Below, in pieces: positions 23,871-35,350 of a stretch of 64,000 bases of DNA. The notes under the pieces were generated by a model. The model did no database searches. It saw only the letters and a program-made list of their open reading frames with translations, and was not told where the DNA came from. The position numbers and the translations under genes were made by a program. The stretch spans positions 1 through 64,000 of the forward strand of contig JAODTK010000400.1 in NCBI GenBank assembly GCA_026419785.1. Reading direction: 5' to 3'. The number at the start of each line of letters is the position of its first letter. Within the stretch, counting starts at the first letter, position 1. This DNA comes from Sclerodactyla briareus (taxonomy: Eukaryota > Echinodermata > Holothuroidea > Dendrochirotida > Sclerodactylidae).

Positions 23871-24344
23871 AATGGGAAGAATTGCTTGTAGGGGGTGGAT
23901 AGGTGGTGATGTTACTTTGGTGAGAGGAAGACAACGGAAGTTCTGCCAAATGCTAACTATTCACAAAATGAAACATGAAATACATGACCAAAGGTCCCGG
24001 ATTGTCCATGTGTACATCAGTTTATTGTTTGCAAGTCTCCACGATATTACATCTGTTGTATCCAAGCATGCAGTTGCCATTTAGTGAATCAGTAGGTCTG
24101 AGGAAGCTGTAGGCAAACTAAAAATCAAACTGGGATAGGATCTGGATAGGATTTTGCACCTCAATAGGCTCTGGAATACATTTTGAATGACCTTGAGTAA
24201 TTTCATACAACAAAAAATCATTGTATAAATGGTATTCACGGAGCAACCATTGTCCTGTGGCAATTCAATTTTTAGGCTAATTTGAACTTTTCAACATGCG
24301 ATAAAAAGGGACAGCAAGTAATACAGCACAGGTAATAGGCTCCC

Positions 24345-24580
24345 GTTCCCCAATTAGTATATTGGGGGGTGGGTAGGAACATGGGCCACAATTAGCATAT
24401 GGGTAGGTGGAAAATGGCCCAATTAGCTATGTAGGTGGAAAAATGGCACACTTAGCATATGGTTGGTAGGAAGCATGCGCACAATTATCTATGGCTAGTG
24501 GAACAATGGGCACAATTAGCATATAGTAGGTAGGAACAATGGCACAATTACATATAATAGGTAGGAACAATTGGCACAGG
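24345..24580. repeat. ~36-bp minisatellite, about 7 units
   Basis: Tandem units built on 'cacaattagcatatgg' followed by 'gtaggtggaaaaatggg' or 'gtaggaacaatgg', with some drift between units. Confidence 0.85.
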
Positions 24581-24729
24581 ACACAATGAAGAGAAATGAT
24601 AAGTCTGATCAAGCTCAAAACTAACAACCCTTGATCCATAGTCATAGATCCATCAACTAAACTAACCTGATCTTCAGTCTACAACCACCCTTAACTATGG
24701 TAGGGAGGGGGGGGTGGGGTGAACACTAC

Positions 24730-24845
24730 CTGGTTTTTCAATGATGTTGAAGGTGAGGTGGCTGTCTCATACCAGGCGAGGGCATCGACTGGGGCTGCTG
24801 GGGTGAAGGGGAGTGCTGTATGTAGGTCACAGGAGCAAGCACTTG
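24730..24845 (-). CDS. MED15: MED15 exon 8, Gln/Pro/Ser-rich linker
   Basis: The acceptor 'ccgtggtcag' ends at 24,846 and the donor 'gtagtg' begins at 24,729. Starting in phase 0 it reads 'QVLAPVTYIQHSPSPQQPQS' and then 'MPSPGMRQPPHLQHH', after which a TGA appears in frame. The alternative frame ends 'SPSTSLKNQ' in phase 0, which joins exon 9 ('ANPSSVG'). A one-base indel in the exon would reconcile both. 'MPSPG' followed by 'NPSSV' parallels 'VPSPGPLNTPVNPSSV' of vertebrate MED15. Low-complexity sequence of this type is the activator-responsive middle of MED15. Confidence 0.72.
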
Positions 24846-25504
24846 CTGACCACGGAGAAGAGGAAGATATCACATCAGTCTTGAAATTTACAGAATGGTT
24901 AAGTTTTGCTAAATCTGTGAGTCTACAGTTACCTACCTGAACTCCACAATTGCACCATAGTTTACCACAATCTAGCACCGTCGCCTGAACAGAATACACC
25001 ATCACTCCTAATTTTCCATTCTATTTTACTAACATACAATTTACCCCCTGGGATTGGAGCTTCAATTTCTTTCTCGTTTTGCATGATCTTTGAAAAGACC
25101 TTGGAGAGACCCGTGGAACTCTTTTGGTATTTGTGAACTTACGAGTAGCAAACCACCTGGAGGTTGAACATATCTTTACTCACCCTTTGCAAAACATATT
25201 CTGATCTGCACAGTATCAGGAAGGAAAGATATTAGTGAAAATGTTTCATACATCCATTTTGTAACGTAAGTTTCGGAAAACTTTTTTTTTTACCTGTGGT
25301 TGGCCTCATATCATTGAAAACCATGCTGTAGGTGGTCAATCCATGATTACCAGCACTTCAGGACACACCTGTTATAATAGTGTCACAAGATGTAGGGTAG
25401 CAATGTAATACCAGATCCTACATGTATCAAGAACAGAACAGTGCATATCTCTTGTATTATGGGCAATGCTTAGCCTCTACGTTTTGAAATGGTGGCATTT
25501 CTTC

Positions 25505-26280
25505 CCAGAAATTCAGAAAGCCAAAAGGCTTAGTGATTCCTTGACTCTTCCAGACAACCTATAGTAGACTAAGAACAAATGGGAGATTGTACAGCTCATT
25601 GGGGAACCCAACGTCTGACATACTCTTGTCAGAGAGCTACCCTAATTTCAAGGACTTCAGACTTTGACCTCTGGTGACCCTAGATGACCTCTACCTGACA
25701 CAGTGTTCCTGTGCTCCCCTAAAAGGCTACACACCATCTTTGAACCCGATCGGAACCAACCATTCTGGACCTATATCGTGTCACAAGGTTTTCAGACTTC
25801 GACCTCTGGGACCGGGGGTCAGATGTAACCTCTGACCTGCCCCCAAACAATAGGTTATGTACTCATCATGGGGAACACACTACCAAGTGTGAGTTTTCTC
25901 TATCCAGGTGGGGTCGAGTAATCGTTTTCACAAGCAAAATTGGCCCAATTATTGACTTTTCACAATTTCCCTATTTTTGAACAAAATTGACCCCCGACCT
26001 ATCCCCAAAACAATAGGGTTCCTGTACTCCCCATAAGGAAAGCTACACACTCAAATTTGGCCCCGCTCAGAACCAAAAAAAACCCATTCTGGAACTTATC
26101 ATGTTCACAAGGTTTGTTTGGACTTGACCTCTGGTGACCTCAGATGACTCTGACCTGACCTCAAAACAATGGGGTTCATGTACTCATCATGGGGAACACA
26201 CATACCAAGTAGGAGCTTCATCCATCAGGGTCGATTATCGTGTTCACAAGCCAAAATGCCAAATTATTGATTCCATGAAT
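25505..26280 (+). repeat. Family A element, left part, split by the DIRS insertion
   Basis: A family A start ('gccaaaaggcttagtgattc', then 'cttgactcttccagacaacc') is followed by two tandem units with 'gacctctggtgacc', 'ccccaaacaatagg', 'tggggaacacac' and 'tacacac'. It breaks off at 'aaattattgattccatgaat', inside a unit. The missing continuation of that unit ('tatttttgccaaaattcac') resumes at about 35,351, beyond the DIRS element. It is therefore one copy cut in two. Confidence 0.75.
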
Positions 26281-26297
26281 TAACCCCCCTTCGGTAA

Positions 26298-26470
26298 GGG
26301 GGGCTACTTACGGGGGCAACTAACTTTCTGGCTTACTACAAATTGCATTTTAAGCCAAACGGCCGCTCAGACACCCTATACCACTAAAAAGAGTTAAGCA
26401 CAGCGCTGGTACGGAAGCAGCCGTAACTTACTTGGTGCGGCAACCGACGCTGTACTAGCATTCCAACTAG
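26298..26470 (+). repeat. DIRS left inverted terminal repeat
   Basis: Reads 'cttactacaaattgcatt', 'accctataccactaaaaag', 'gttaagcacagcgctgg' and 'cttggtgcggcaaccgacg'. The same phrases in the same order are found on the minus strand at the right end. Just outside, a GC-rich hairpin 'ccccccttcggtaagggggg' lies at the very tip (about 26,284-26,303). Confidence 0.85.
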
Positions 26471-26540
26471 CACACCCGAGGTCGCCCTGCTTTAGTGGGG
26501 AGGAAACGGGCGTGGTCCGAATGTAAGTTGCCCCTCTTAG

Positions 26541-26605
26541 TAGTCCCCCTCAACGAAGGGGGGTAACTTACTTCAGAGCACTTACCTTCTGGACTACAAA
26601 TTGTC
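26541..26605 (+). repeat. DIRS internal complementary region (circle-junction copy)
   Basis: Contains 'gaaggggggtaacttacttc' and 'gcacttaccttctggactac'. It matches the outermost bases of the right end (minus strand 'acttacttcagggcacttgc' and onward) next to a second copy of the tip hairpin. Such an internal copy of the termini defines DIRS replication through a circular intermediate. Confidence 0.7.
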
Positions 26606-26959
26606 AGACCTCCCACCGCAAGGAGGTGGGTAGCCGGGGAGCGAATTAATCCAACTAGATTAGACCACTCACCGTAAGAAAGACGTCTGAGTACCACCTC
26701 CGTAGTCAAACCAGACTCCCGACTCCAGCAGGCATCATCCGTCACAAGGGCGGATTGTCCCCGATCCACCACACGCCCTACACAACACGCTCACAAGCGA
26801 GGGGGGCGCGCGTGGGGAATGGGAGGGGCGCAAAAGCCACGCTTACCCAATAGGGCCAGTGGCCCCCCCCGGCGCAAGGGGTCCCCCTGCCAGACGTCGT
26901 AACCCGAGACGGCGACCACAAAAAAAGACGAGCCGCGACCCCCGTGCGGGAGTAAGCGG

Positions 26960-27560
26960 TGGCCATCAAGTATCACTCCGCAGGGGTTCCGAAGGCCTGA
27001 AGCGTAAAGGTATTCTGAGATTTCATCCTTCCATCCCGCAGCCTGAGAATCTCCTAGGTACCCCTTTATAGAGCTGGAGAGGAGGAAATTCGACCCCCCT
27101 CACATCGTGAGCTTCGGCGGTCGAGACGGACTATCCCCCGGGTCCGCCGCCCGACAGGATCGCGCGTGACGATCCAGCGAGCATCGTATCCTTGGAGGCG
27201 CATGTATGAGGTCGCTGCGGTAAAAAACATCGACGTGAACAACCACGGAGGGGACGGGTCCGATCCAGGTAAACCCGAAGGGCCCGAACCGTACACCCAC
27301 CCTCACCCTCCACTCCTGAGAACTCCCCCAATGCCACGATGAAATCGCAGCCGGAGAAAATTGACCAGCCGTGTTTTAGTGAGAACGTCGGATCCGGAAC
27401 CAGGCGGACCCCGTTAGGCCCAAACGCATATGCCCCGGGAGGGTAGACAAAGCATTGCAAGGCACTACGGGCGAGCGATGCCTGCAGCAAGAGGACGCTG
27501 TCTAACTGACACTGGGCAAGACATCCGCTATCGTTCTAAGGCAGGCTCCGTCTTTGTATC
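26960..27560 (-). pseudogene. DIRS tyrosine recombinase, broken
   Basis: The recombinase catalyses integration of the circular DNA copy in this retrotransposon class. Pieces in different frames are 'GPNGVRLVPDPTFSLK' (about 27,410), 'VRALRVYLDRTRPLRG' (about 27,270), 'AHDVRG' (about 27,110; the His-x-x-Arg motif) and 'AGWKDEISEYLYASGL' (about 27,020; region of the catalytic Tyr). Frame shifts separate them and several stops lie between, so no intact protein is encoded. The order and spacing fit the C-terminal domain of DIRS polyproteins. Confidence 0.78.
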
Positions 27561-27626
27561 AGCAGGACGTCCCCCATGTCCCAGGGCGGAACTAGAGTGC
27601 GAACTCTAGCCCGATCCAAGAACATG

Positions 27627-28672
27627 TTACGAAGGGGAGGTCAAGTGGCTTTCGAAGAAACACCGTTGAGCCATCCCCGAATCCGCTATGTATAGACCGC
27701 AACAGGGAGTGGAGTAAACCCCGGCTCTGTTCACTTGCCGCCTAAAGGAACACGTAGAGGAAGGAAACTCGGCACCTCCCGAAGGGCCATGGACGGAGAA
27801 ACATAGCCGATCAGCACACCACCCTCGGTGCAATCCTAGTCGCGAATCATACAGCGTAGGGTGGGGGGAATCTCTCCAACCCGGGCCGACCCAGGCAGCC
27901 TCCTCCGAAAGGCCCGACGCCTGGAGGGAATCCCTGCCACGGGCCACGCAATAGGGCGAGAGCCTCTGGATGCGAGGGCGCGTTCCCAGACCGGAAAGCA
28001 CCAGGAGGTCCGGGGAAGAGACAGGGTAGAATTCGGGGCGCCCCCGCCGGCAATGCCAGAAGTGGCCGGAACCATGCGGGGGTGGCCCAAAATGCGCATC
28101 AGGAGGACCCAAACAGGGTCCCTGCCACCCGCGACCACCCTGTCGACTAGAACTGAACGGCGGGGAAAGGCGTAAGCGTGAAAAAGGCCCAATCCTGGGC
28201 CAGAGCATCGACCGCCCAGGCGCCCCTCGAAGGGGACTTGTGTGCAGAAGAGAGGGTAGTTTGCGTTAGAGGCGAGCGAACAGGTCACCTCCGGTACGGA
28301 CAAAACGACTTCGAACAACGCGTGACACAAACTCTGACGGGAAGAGACCACTCCGTTCGGAGCCTGAGTTGATGCGCGAGAGAGCGGTCCGCGATGGAGT
28401 TCCTCGGGAAAGGAAGGTGGAACCGCATTGGAAGGCGCACTCCTCGTGTAGCGCGCGGCACCCACTGGAAACAGGTACCAGGTCACGGACCAGAGCCTCC
28501 GGGAACGAGTCCCGCCATGCCTGTTTATTATGATCACCGCCGTGGGTACTGGTCGCAAAGGATCAGTACGAGGGCGGCCCGCCACTCTCGGATGCAGTAA
28601 TTTCAAAGCAGGACAAAACCCGCCAGCAACTCGAGGGAACGTTATGGGGTCCCCCATAACTCTGATTCCCAC
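27627..28672 (-). pseudogene. DIRS RNase H and connecting region, broken
   Basis: Two overlapping frames (27,836-28,672 and 27,627-28,208) carry the DIRS segment downstream of RT. 'ALKLLHPRVAGRP', 'NRHGGTRSRRLWSVTWYLF' and 'NAVPPSFPEELHRGPLSRAS' belong to RNase H and the region after it. Then comes the connector with 'PNSTLSLPRTSWCFP' and 'GIPSRRRAFRRRLPGSA', which leads into the recombinase. RNase H removes RNA from the RNA-DNA hybrid. The reading frame changes around 28,150 and again before the recombinase. Confidence 0.75.
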
Positions 28673-29875
28673 ACGTGAGCCAACGCGAAAAATGCGAGAG
28701 CAGTGAGCCCCCAGCCCTCCAGCGAGGTGTCCGACGAGGCAAAAAGTTGGAAGGGAAGGCGGGAACCGTACCCCTGCATGACGTTGTCCCGTTCAAGCAC
28801 CACTCTGTTATTCGGGTCAGGTGAGGCTGCCACGGCACTGGCGACGACAGATCCCGAGACGACGGGAGAAAAAAACGCAAGAGTTGGATCCTGGAGGGGG
28901 CGGCATGTACATGACAGAATAGGGAACCAGTACAATAGGCTCGGCATGAAGCCGAGGAGCACCAGCAAGCCCGCGCAGGGAGAGTTCTGCCTTGAAGCAG
29001 CCGGACACCCGGCTTGCGGGCCCATATCCCCAGGGTGGGGGTGGCCACCCGTCCGCTAAATCGATCTGCGCACAGATAAATGATCTGGGGGATGGTTGCA
29101 GGTAGACTTGGCAAGTTGACAAAAGCCATCCCAGGATCGTGCAAGCCCCAGAACCGTTGAGGGTGCTCTTCTGAACCTCGCCGCTGAGTCCCCCACAATA
29201 AGCCAGTCGTCCAGATAAGTGAGATCTGGACCCCCTGACGACGCAGGCCACCATGGCCCTCGTGACCGTGTAAACACACGGGGGCCGTCGACAACCCAAA
29301 CGAGAGACTGGTGAAATCGGTAGGAGGAAGCGCGGTAGCGGAAGCATAGGAGAAGAAGGAATCCTCCCGCATGACGGGAATGCCAGTATATGCATCCACT
29401 AGGTCCACCGACGTTGCCAGAGACCTCTCCGCAGGGTTGGAAAATCACGCTAGTGTTTCCATGCGGAGTGGGGTGGGCGGACGAACGGTTGAGAGGACGC
29501 AGGTTTCAATATGAAACGGCGCCAGAAACCGTCCCTCTTGGGGTCAGAAAGAAGGACGCCACAAACCGGGGCAATTCCTGTGGGAGGGAGAGGAGTAATG
29601 GACCATCTTGGCCAAGGAGGTTCGATCCCCTCTCCAACGCAGACGCCTGGGAGCGTCCCGTTGGGACCGCCATAGCCCAAAATCGCCCGGGCGTGGGGGA
29701 GGCGCCGTAAACTACAGGCGATACCCCTGGGAGAGCGCGGCCAGGACCACCGTCCTGATGGTGTGACAGTGGCCACCCCCCGCAAAGTCCGGGGACGACC
29801 CCAACAGGTGGGTCCGCTGGGGGGTTCTGGGACAGGGGGCCGGTAGTCACTTACCACCGGGCTGGCTGGAGGCAC
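28673..29875 (-). pseudogene. DIRS reverse transcriptase, broken
   Basis: RT motifs in order on the minus strand: 'SFFLTPRGTVSG' (about 29,540), 'DLVDAYTGIPV' (about 29,390), 'SYRFHQSLVWVVDGPRVFTR' (about 29,300), and 'YLDDWLIVGDS' with the catalytic Asp pair (about 29,210). The start of RNase H ('SDTSLEGWG', about 28,730) follows. These are the marks of DIRS or related tyrosine-recombinase elements rather than LTR or LINE types. At least four frame changes are needed to follow them. Confidence 0.85.
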
Positions 29876-30034
29876 GCCTCCTCGACACAGCGGGAGAATG
29901 ACGTGCCCACCCTGGGCTTGCGGGACGCTTGACCCCCCACAGGGTTCCCCTTCTGCTTACGGGGGTGGGGGCACCCCCGCCCTCCGGGAGGGCCAAGACG
30001 CGCTGAGCGCTCCCCCGGAGCGCGGCGGCTCGGA

Positions 30035-31760
30035 CTAGAAGACGTCCTTACGGGCAGAAGTCCGCCATCTTCCAGTACATCTCACCCGGGAAGCGTCCTG
30101 TTCCAGGACATGGGGAAAACAGCCTCCGAGGAGGTTGGGCCCAAAATAGTGGCGCTCTGGAGTTCGCCCCGGGCGAGCGGAGAGAGGTTCAGGTCCGGTA
30201 GGAACACATCTCCGCCGCAATGCCGTTGCCTCGAACGGCAATGCGGGCAAAAACTGATCGCAGGCCAGTCTAGTAACCGCCGACTGGACTCTCGCCATCA
30301 CCTCCCGCAGGGGGGTCTGTCTGCCGACGGCCGCCACCTGGGCGAACCACTTCACTAAGAAAGCTGGAGAGCCGAACCTTGATACCGACTCTCGCTGCAC
30401 GGTAAAAAAACGGAGATCGGCGTCTCGGTCCACCTGGGGCTGCTCCTGCCAACGGAAAGAAGTCCTTCCCCTCCTGGCCGGGAGAACCGACACCCTCCCC
30501 GAAAGGACCACCTGTCCCACGCCTGCTGGCGGCAGGGGAGGGGAAGTGGAGATGCATCGTACTGCGCCTGGGGAACTCGAATGGGCAGTCCTCCCGCTGT
30601 GGGACGCTCGCCGGGGACGTCCCGGCCTAGCCTGGAAAAATCTGGAACACTTCCAGCGGCATAGGGGGTAGGCAAGCGTAGGCGGATCCCGGTGCTGGTC
30701 CCAACGCGCCCAGCCTGTCGGATCCTCCTGCGCGGCCTCCTGGGTCCTGGGGGGGGGGGGGGGGGGGGGGGGACAGTCCAGGGAAAAAGCCCCGATCCAT
30801 TCGTCACCGCCGCGCGTAGTCCTGCCTCAATGAGGCCCGTGATGGGTGGCTCTTCCGTCGACTGAAGGGACTCTGGCCCGACGGGCCCCCCCCCCTCAAC
30901 AGAGGGGGCAGGAGAGTCAGCCTGTGAAGCCGGAGCGGTCCGACCCTGTCCACGGTCGGATGCGTGAACGTCGATCTCTGGTTCGAGGACCGTCGGGGGA
31001 ATATCGACGTCTGTCTCCCTCGACGGCTCCGTCCCTGAACAACAGGCGGAGATGTACGGGGAGGAACAACCAGACACTGAAAACCATCTCGGCTCGCGGA
31101 GTCCGGTGTTCGAGGAGGGTGGAGGGTGTACCATCGACCCCCGGTTCCCGTGCGTGATATGCCCGTCAACTCCGGCGTGGACAGCCCTTGACCAACACCC
31201 TCCGCCGTCAGAGACTGAAAAGCTTCCAACGTGGAAGCTAATTCCCCGCCTGAAGCATCGCGCTTCTTCTTAGGCTTAACTGGAACTTACGAGGAGGGGG
31301 TTGCTCCTCTTCCTCATCCGAGGACTACTGCAGGGGGGGACCCCGTTTTCCCCGTCACACGGCGGGCCCTTGCAGTCTGGGGCGGGATCGGAGGGCCAAC
31401 AAACTGGTCCGACCCGTCCCGAGGTCCCTGACTGAGTTCCCAGCTCGCCAGGAGGGGGGTGGCGCATCCCCGAAGAGAGCCCCCAAGCGGTAGAACCCCT
31501 CGCGGGTTTGTTTGGACTGCAAGCCCGAGGGGCAGCGCCCGCTAAAAACCCTGGCTGCGCACCATGAACTATGCCGCCTACGGGACGACCGACGTGAGAT
31601 CCCCACATGGCGGACCCAACAAGGGAGCCAGCAGTGGAGGGAGAAGGAAAAGACAGTACGCAAGATCCCGACGCGCCGTATAATGGGGGGACCAGATGGC
31701 ATCCCCACCAAGCGTGAATTTTGATCGCACGCAAGTGTCGACGCCGCAGTAAAAAACGGG
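30035..31760 (-). pseudogene. DIRS Gag-like ORF1, broken
   Basis: Upstream, in element orientation, of the RT region is a Pro/Arg/Ser-rich frame set (31,276-31,760; 30,804-31,229; 30,355-31,134; 30,035-30,520) that changes frame repeatedly. Recognisable parts include 'REGFYRLGALFGDAPP', and 'VKWFAQVAAVGRQTPLREVM' near the end of the region. The position fits DIRS ORF1, which is thought to act as the Gag protein. Sequence conservation of this ORF between elements is weak, so the call rests mainly on position and composition. A 27-bp-class poly-G run at about 30,748-30,772 breaks the frame. Confidence 0.6.
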
Positions 31761-32019
31761 AGGACCTCTGATGCTTGCGGGAGTGCGCTGGCTCGAGACA
31801 TTGTACTAAGCTCTTCGTCTTACAGATCTTTAACCAATGCAAGGCATTCATACTCACGATAAAATGATGGGCATGGATAGGTGCGATCTCTGTCATGAGA
31901 TGTTTTTTTGAGCGAGTAACTGAGGTCATTATATCCCCCAGCCTTGGGTCATGGATACCCTTTCCATTTAAAATGAGATTGACAGTCCCGCTTTCCCCGC
32001 ATTTGATAAATCAAAAAAA

Positions 32020-32490
32020 GTGTGGCCGTGATGACCTTGACAAAGGACCTCCACTTGATCAGGAACAAATGTAGTTACATCCACCAAGTTTCGTTCGAAT
32101 CCGACAACAAGTTTGAGGAAAATCGCATAAATCAGGCAAACTTGACCTTGAAAGGACAATTTTCGGGCACCCATGTTGACACCACCACAGTTTCGTTTCA
32201 GTCTGACGAAGTTTGAGGAACCGCATTAAATTATAAAAATTTGACCTCCGATGACCTTGAAATGACTCCATGTTTTTCGGGACGAATGGTACCCCTACCC
32301 ATCAAGATTCGTCTACATCGACCAAATTAATTCATAATTTGCATGAAACCTCCAAAATAGAGGGCAGCCGACATGCAGATGCCCACTTCGAACTCTCGAG
32401 ATTTCTGGGGGTGGCCATGTGCAACAAGTTTCGTGTCAATCGGTTTATCCATATTCTTGGCGGTTCTGGGTAGGAGAACATTTTGCATCT
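32020..32490 (+). repeat. Family D repeat
   Basis: Two or three internal blocks of 'gaccttgac', 'ccaagtttcgttcgaatccg' or 'acagtttcgtttcagtctga', and 'tttgaggaaaatcgcataaa'. Related phrases occur at 49,430-49,650 ('gccaagtttcgttcagctc'). Non-coding; class unknown. Confidence 0.5.
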
Positions 32491-32879
32491 ATAAATGACC
32501 TTCGAAAAGATAGTGTTAACGCACATCGAACACCCACTCCGTTTCAGAAAAGAAATTGTGTTGCTTGTCATAGTCCCTAGAATGTTTTGGTTGAAAAGAG
32601 ATTTTATTCTGCTGTACACAAAGTGGCTGATGTGAATTGGTCATGGCGATGATTTGGCCGCAAGCAAAATGAGGCCCCAAAATGTTGTGATGAAACAAGC
32701 TGTAGGCTGCCGAAAGGCTGACACCCCGCTTACACATGCCCTCCGAAAAAACTATTGGGTATTTATGCATCATGAACCAATGTAAACTGGGTAAAATAAG
32801 TTAAGAACAGTAAAATAAACACAAACACCATCACTAAGCTGTCCTCAACACGGAAAAGAAAAAAAAAAAACGGAAAACT

Positions 32880-32956
32880 GCGCACACGACAGGGAATCGG
32901 ACCGGGGACAGGCGAGATCCTGAAAACATTAGTGTTAACCACTACACCAGCTTGCG
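32880..32956 (-). repeat. tRNA-derived SINE head or tRNA pseudogene
   Basis: The minus strand reads 'gctggtgtagtggttaacac' (A-box-like) and, about 30 bases on, 'ggtccgattcc' (B-box-like). A D-stem (GTGT/ACAC) and a 6-of-7 acceptor pairing can be drawn, but the anticodon and T stems are degraded. It is therefore a pol III promoter relic and not a working tRNA. Confidence 0.45.
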
Positions 32957-34089
32957 ATCAACGTGATGTTGATTGGAAATGTGAAATATGTATCGAACGT
33001 ATCGATGGAATTATCGAGATGCATAGATGTTCGAGGACGTGGATTTTGTTACTACAAAACGCGTGAGGGTATATTTCGGAGAAATTGTTGAAACGTGATT
33101 GTAGACAATTCTAAGGACAGTGGCATTTCAATGACATCAGTGGAAAAAGGAATGAGAATCCGTTCGTGACCCTATACTTTGGCTGTTGTGTTTTGTTTGT
33201 TTACCCTGTGCCGTGAGACGGCAGGCAAAGGCACGTAAAATTCTATAATTTTATTATAAAAAATGAGCCCTATTTGTTTTGACCAGTTCATTGAATGAAA
33301 GGGAGCAGAATATCAGGATTACGTCCCGTATCGTTTCTTAACACAGTCAAAACATCTAGGAGAAACACAAATTTTACGGAAAGCCACTGTTCGCATTTGG
33401 CCCTGGGCAATGGCTGTGGTGTGGAAGCGAGCTCGTCTCTGCAATTGCTCTCAATTGACGTCTAAGCGAATCAGCTTCCTTCTGTTTTTCGGACTGATCA
33501 ACGCTCTATTGGTGTTTTATTTAATGGGACCACCTCTAATTCTAATTGCGGCGAAACACATCATAAATGATTAAGTCATTTCGATTCGTTGCCAATGGAA
33601 ATGCTAATCCTAAAATAAAGTTATCCTTTTATAAATCGTGTTTTACTTGTTAAGAAGCACAGAGACAACTGTTGAAGCCGAGTTGTTCTATATTAACGTC
33701 TTTCCTCTCCGACATGACAATGGTCAAATCTCGATTGAAGCTGTTCGGAACTGTCCGTCGCTCCAATTCTGAGATATCCTGACTATACACTTACAAAATA
33801 TTACGCACACTACATGCGCATGCGCTGTCATCGAATGCGATGACTTTTTTTTGGCATACACTTCACCAGAGAACGGTATATTATAACATAACATTACATT
33901 GACTAATTTTATTGAGGGGGGGGGGCGACTGGTCAAGGCTCCAGAATGTTAACCTCGCACCAAAACGACTACAATACAAGCGATTTCATCGCTACGTAAA
34001 AGCAAACGAACCAGAGTTAGTAATCAGGTAATGTACTCACACTAAGTACTCTACATAGACAATGTACTCGTAATAGTTCAAAGGACCCG

Positions 34090-35190
34090 GAACGCGCACC
34101 GCACCTAGGATTCCAACATGACCCCCCTGCGACCCTACTCTTAAAGTCAAAGTAGCAACTTTGGACCCCCTAGGGTTTACTGTTTACGAGATATAGGGCA
34201 AACGTGAAAATTGCAACGAACTGTAAAGGCCTCACCCCCCCCTTACCGAGGGAGGGTGGGGAGGGAAAGCATGACCTGTCCAAAGGGCCCCTTAGGGGAA
34301 CCAAAACACCCAAACTCCCCATGGGTCTATGGCCCCCCCCAGCACCAGTGAGGGAAAAGCCCCGACGGGCGAAATAAAGAAATGGCCGCTCGAGAAGACG
34401 GCTCTCTGAAAGGGAACAAAAATATGTCAGTCATGACAGAAAAGAAAAAGTTTGCCCCTACCCCAGCTATAGCCCCGCATAAGCTGCACATATGCGTGAC
34501 ATAGGAATAAGAATAGACTATAGACCACAACAAATGGCACCCCAAGGATCGTAGCGAATGCTAAAAGGAACCAATGAGGGAGCCTATCGATATGCAAATT
34601 AGGCAACTGTTGCCTGAGAGCCCAGCCTTTGAGTGGCCGTGAGGCCTAGACAACCGACACAGTGTGTAAAACACACACAAAGTCAACGGAGACGGAACCC
34701 AACCCATAGCCACAGTGGGTAAAGTCCCAGTGCAAATCAAGCGATAGGCGAAGGGGGGGAAAAACCGCTACGAACTAGTGAGGAAAAACACCCCTCCTGA
34801 GCCCAAGAGTGGCGGACAGAGCCCAGAACGGGCTTCAACGAACCTGTAACAAATAGCGGGAAGGAATACTAACCTAGCCCTTGCGGGGAGGGTGGGAGAA
34901 AACCCCAGCCCCCACGGAAGAACGGACGTCCCAAAACGAATGCCCAATACAACGAAACCGGGACACACACAAGACCGCACTGGCCCCCTAACGAAAGTTA
35001 CGATCCCAAGAATGGTCAGAATGAGTGAGTGTAAGTACATAAAATACACCCACAAACCCCAAAAAAGAATTATATCACCTGATATTGGTTGGAATATGGC
35101 CGAAAGTGGCGTGAGAAGCGTAAAAACCTCACGGGGATTGGCAGGAGCAGTAGTCCCCTGGTGTGTTAGTGTGCAACACCACCGAAAAAG
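34090..35190 (-). other. DIRS non-coding leader between ORF1 and the right terminal repeat
   Basis: C/G-rich sequence with no recognisable protein, lying between the right inverted repeat and the nested segment. A 150-codon minus frame (34,768-35,220) lacks any known motif and probably reflects composition only. Confidence 0.45.
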
Positions 35191-35350
35191 AATGATAGTA
35201 CAGCGTCGGTGCCGCACCAAGCTATTACGAAGCTGCGTGTCGGTACGCGCTGTGCTTACTCTTTTTTAGTGGTATAGTTGGTGTTAAGCAGTCCGTTTGT
35301 CCGCCATGCAATTTGTAGTAAGTCCAGAAGGCAAGTGCCCTGAAGTAAGT
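35190..35350 (-). repeat. DIRS right inverted terminal repeat
   Basis: Read on the minus strand it gives 'cttctggacttactacaaat', 'ctataccactaaaaaagagt', 'aagcacagcgcgtac' and 'cttggtgcggcaccgacgct', the same order as the left end. About 160 bp, with scattered indels. Confidence 0.85.

Larger units (their letters stand above)
31800..34090. other. AT-richer segment nested inside the DIRS element
   Basis: Base composition drops sharply compared with the DIRS coding part on the left and the right-end region (34.1-35.35 kb). It holds a family D repeat (about 32,020-32,490), a tRNA-like SINE head (32,880-32,955) and otherwise unique sequence. It is not coding. I infer one or more younger insertions, or a host segment carried along. 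The exact borders are not fixed. Confidence 0.5.
26281..35350 (-). mobile_element. DIRS-type tyrosine-recombinase retrotransposon
   Basis: A GC-rich block with broken minus-strand frames in the DIRS order: Gag-like region, reverse transcriptase with 'YLDDWLIVGD', RNase H with 'NRHGGTRSRRLWSVTWYLF', and a tyrosine recombinase with 'VRALRVYLDRTR' and 'AHDVRG'. Both ends carry long inverted repeats (about 26,298-26,470 and 35,190-35,350). An internal segment at 26,555-26,602 repeats the outer part of the right end, as expected for the DIRS internal complementary region. The ends abut the two halves of one family A repeat. DIRS elements integrate with the recombinase and leave no target duplication; none is seen. 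About 2.3 kb of AT-richer sequence (31.8-34.1 kb) appears nested inside. Many frame breaks show this copy is inactive or badly sequenced. Confidence 0.85.

Noticed and set aside
27861-28175. Plus-strand frames across 26.8-31.6 kb
   Set aside because: They are on the strand opposite to clear RT, RNase H and recombinase motifs of the DIRS element, in GC-rich DNA where stop codons are rare.
32880-32956. Functional tRNA gene
   Set aside because: A and B boxes are present, but the anticodon and T stems do not pair, so it is listed as a SINE head or pseudogene.
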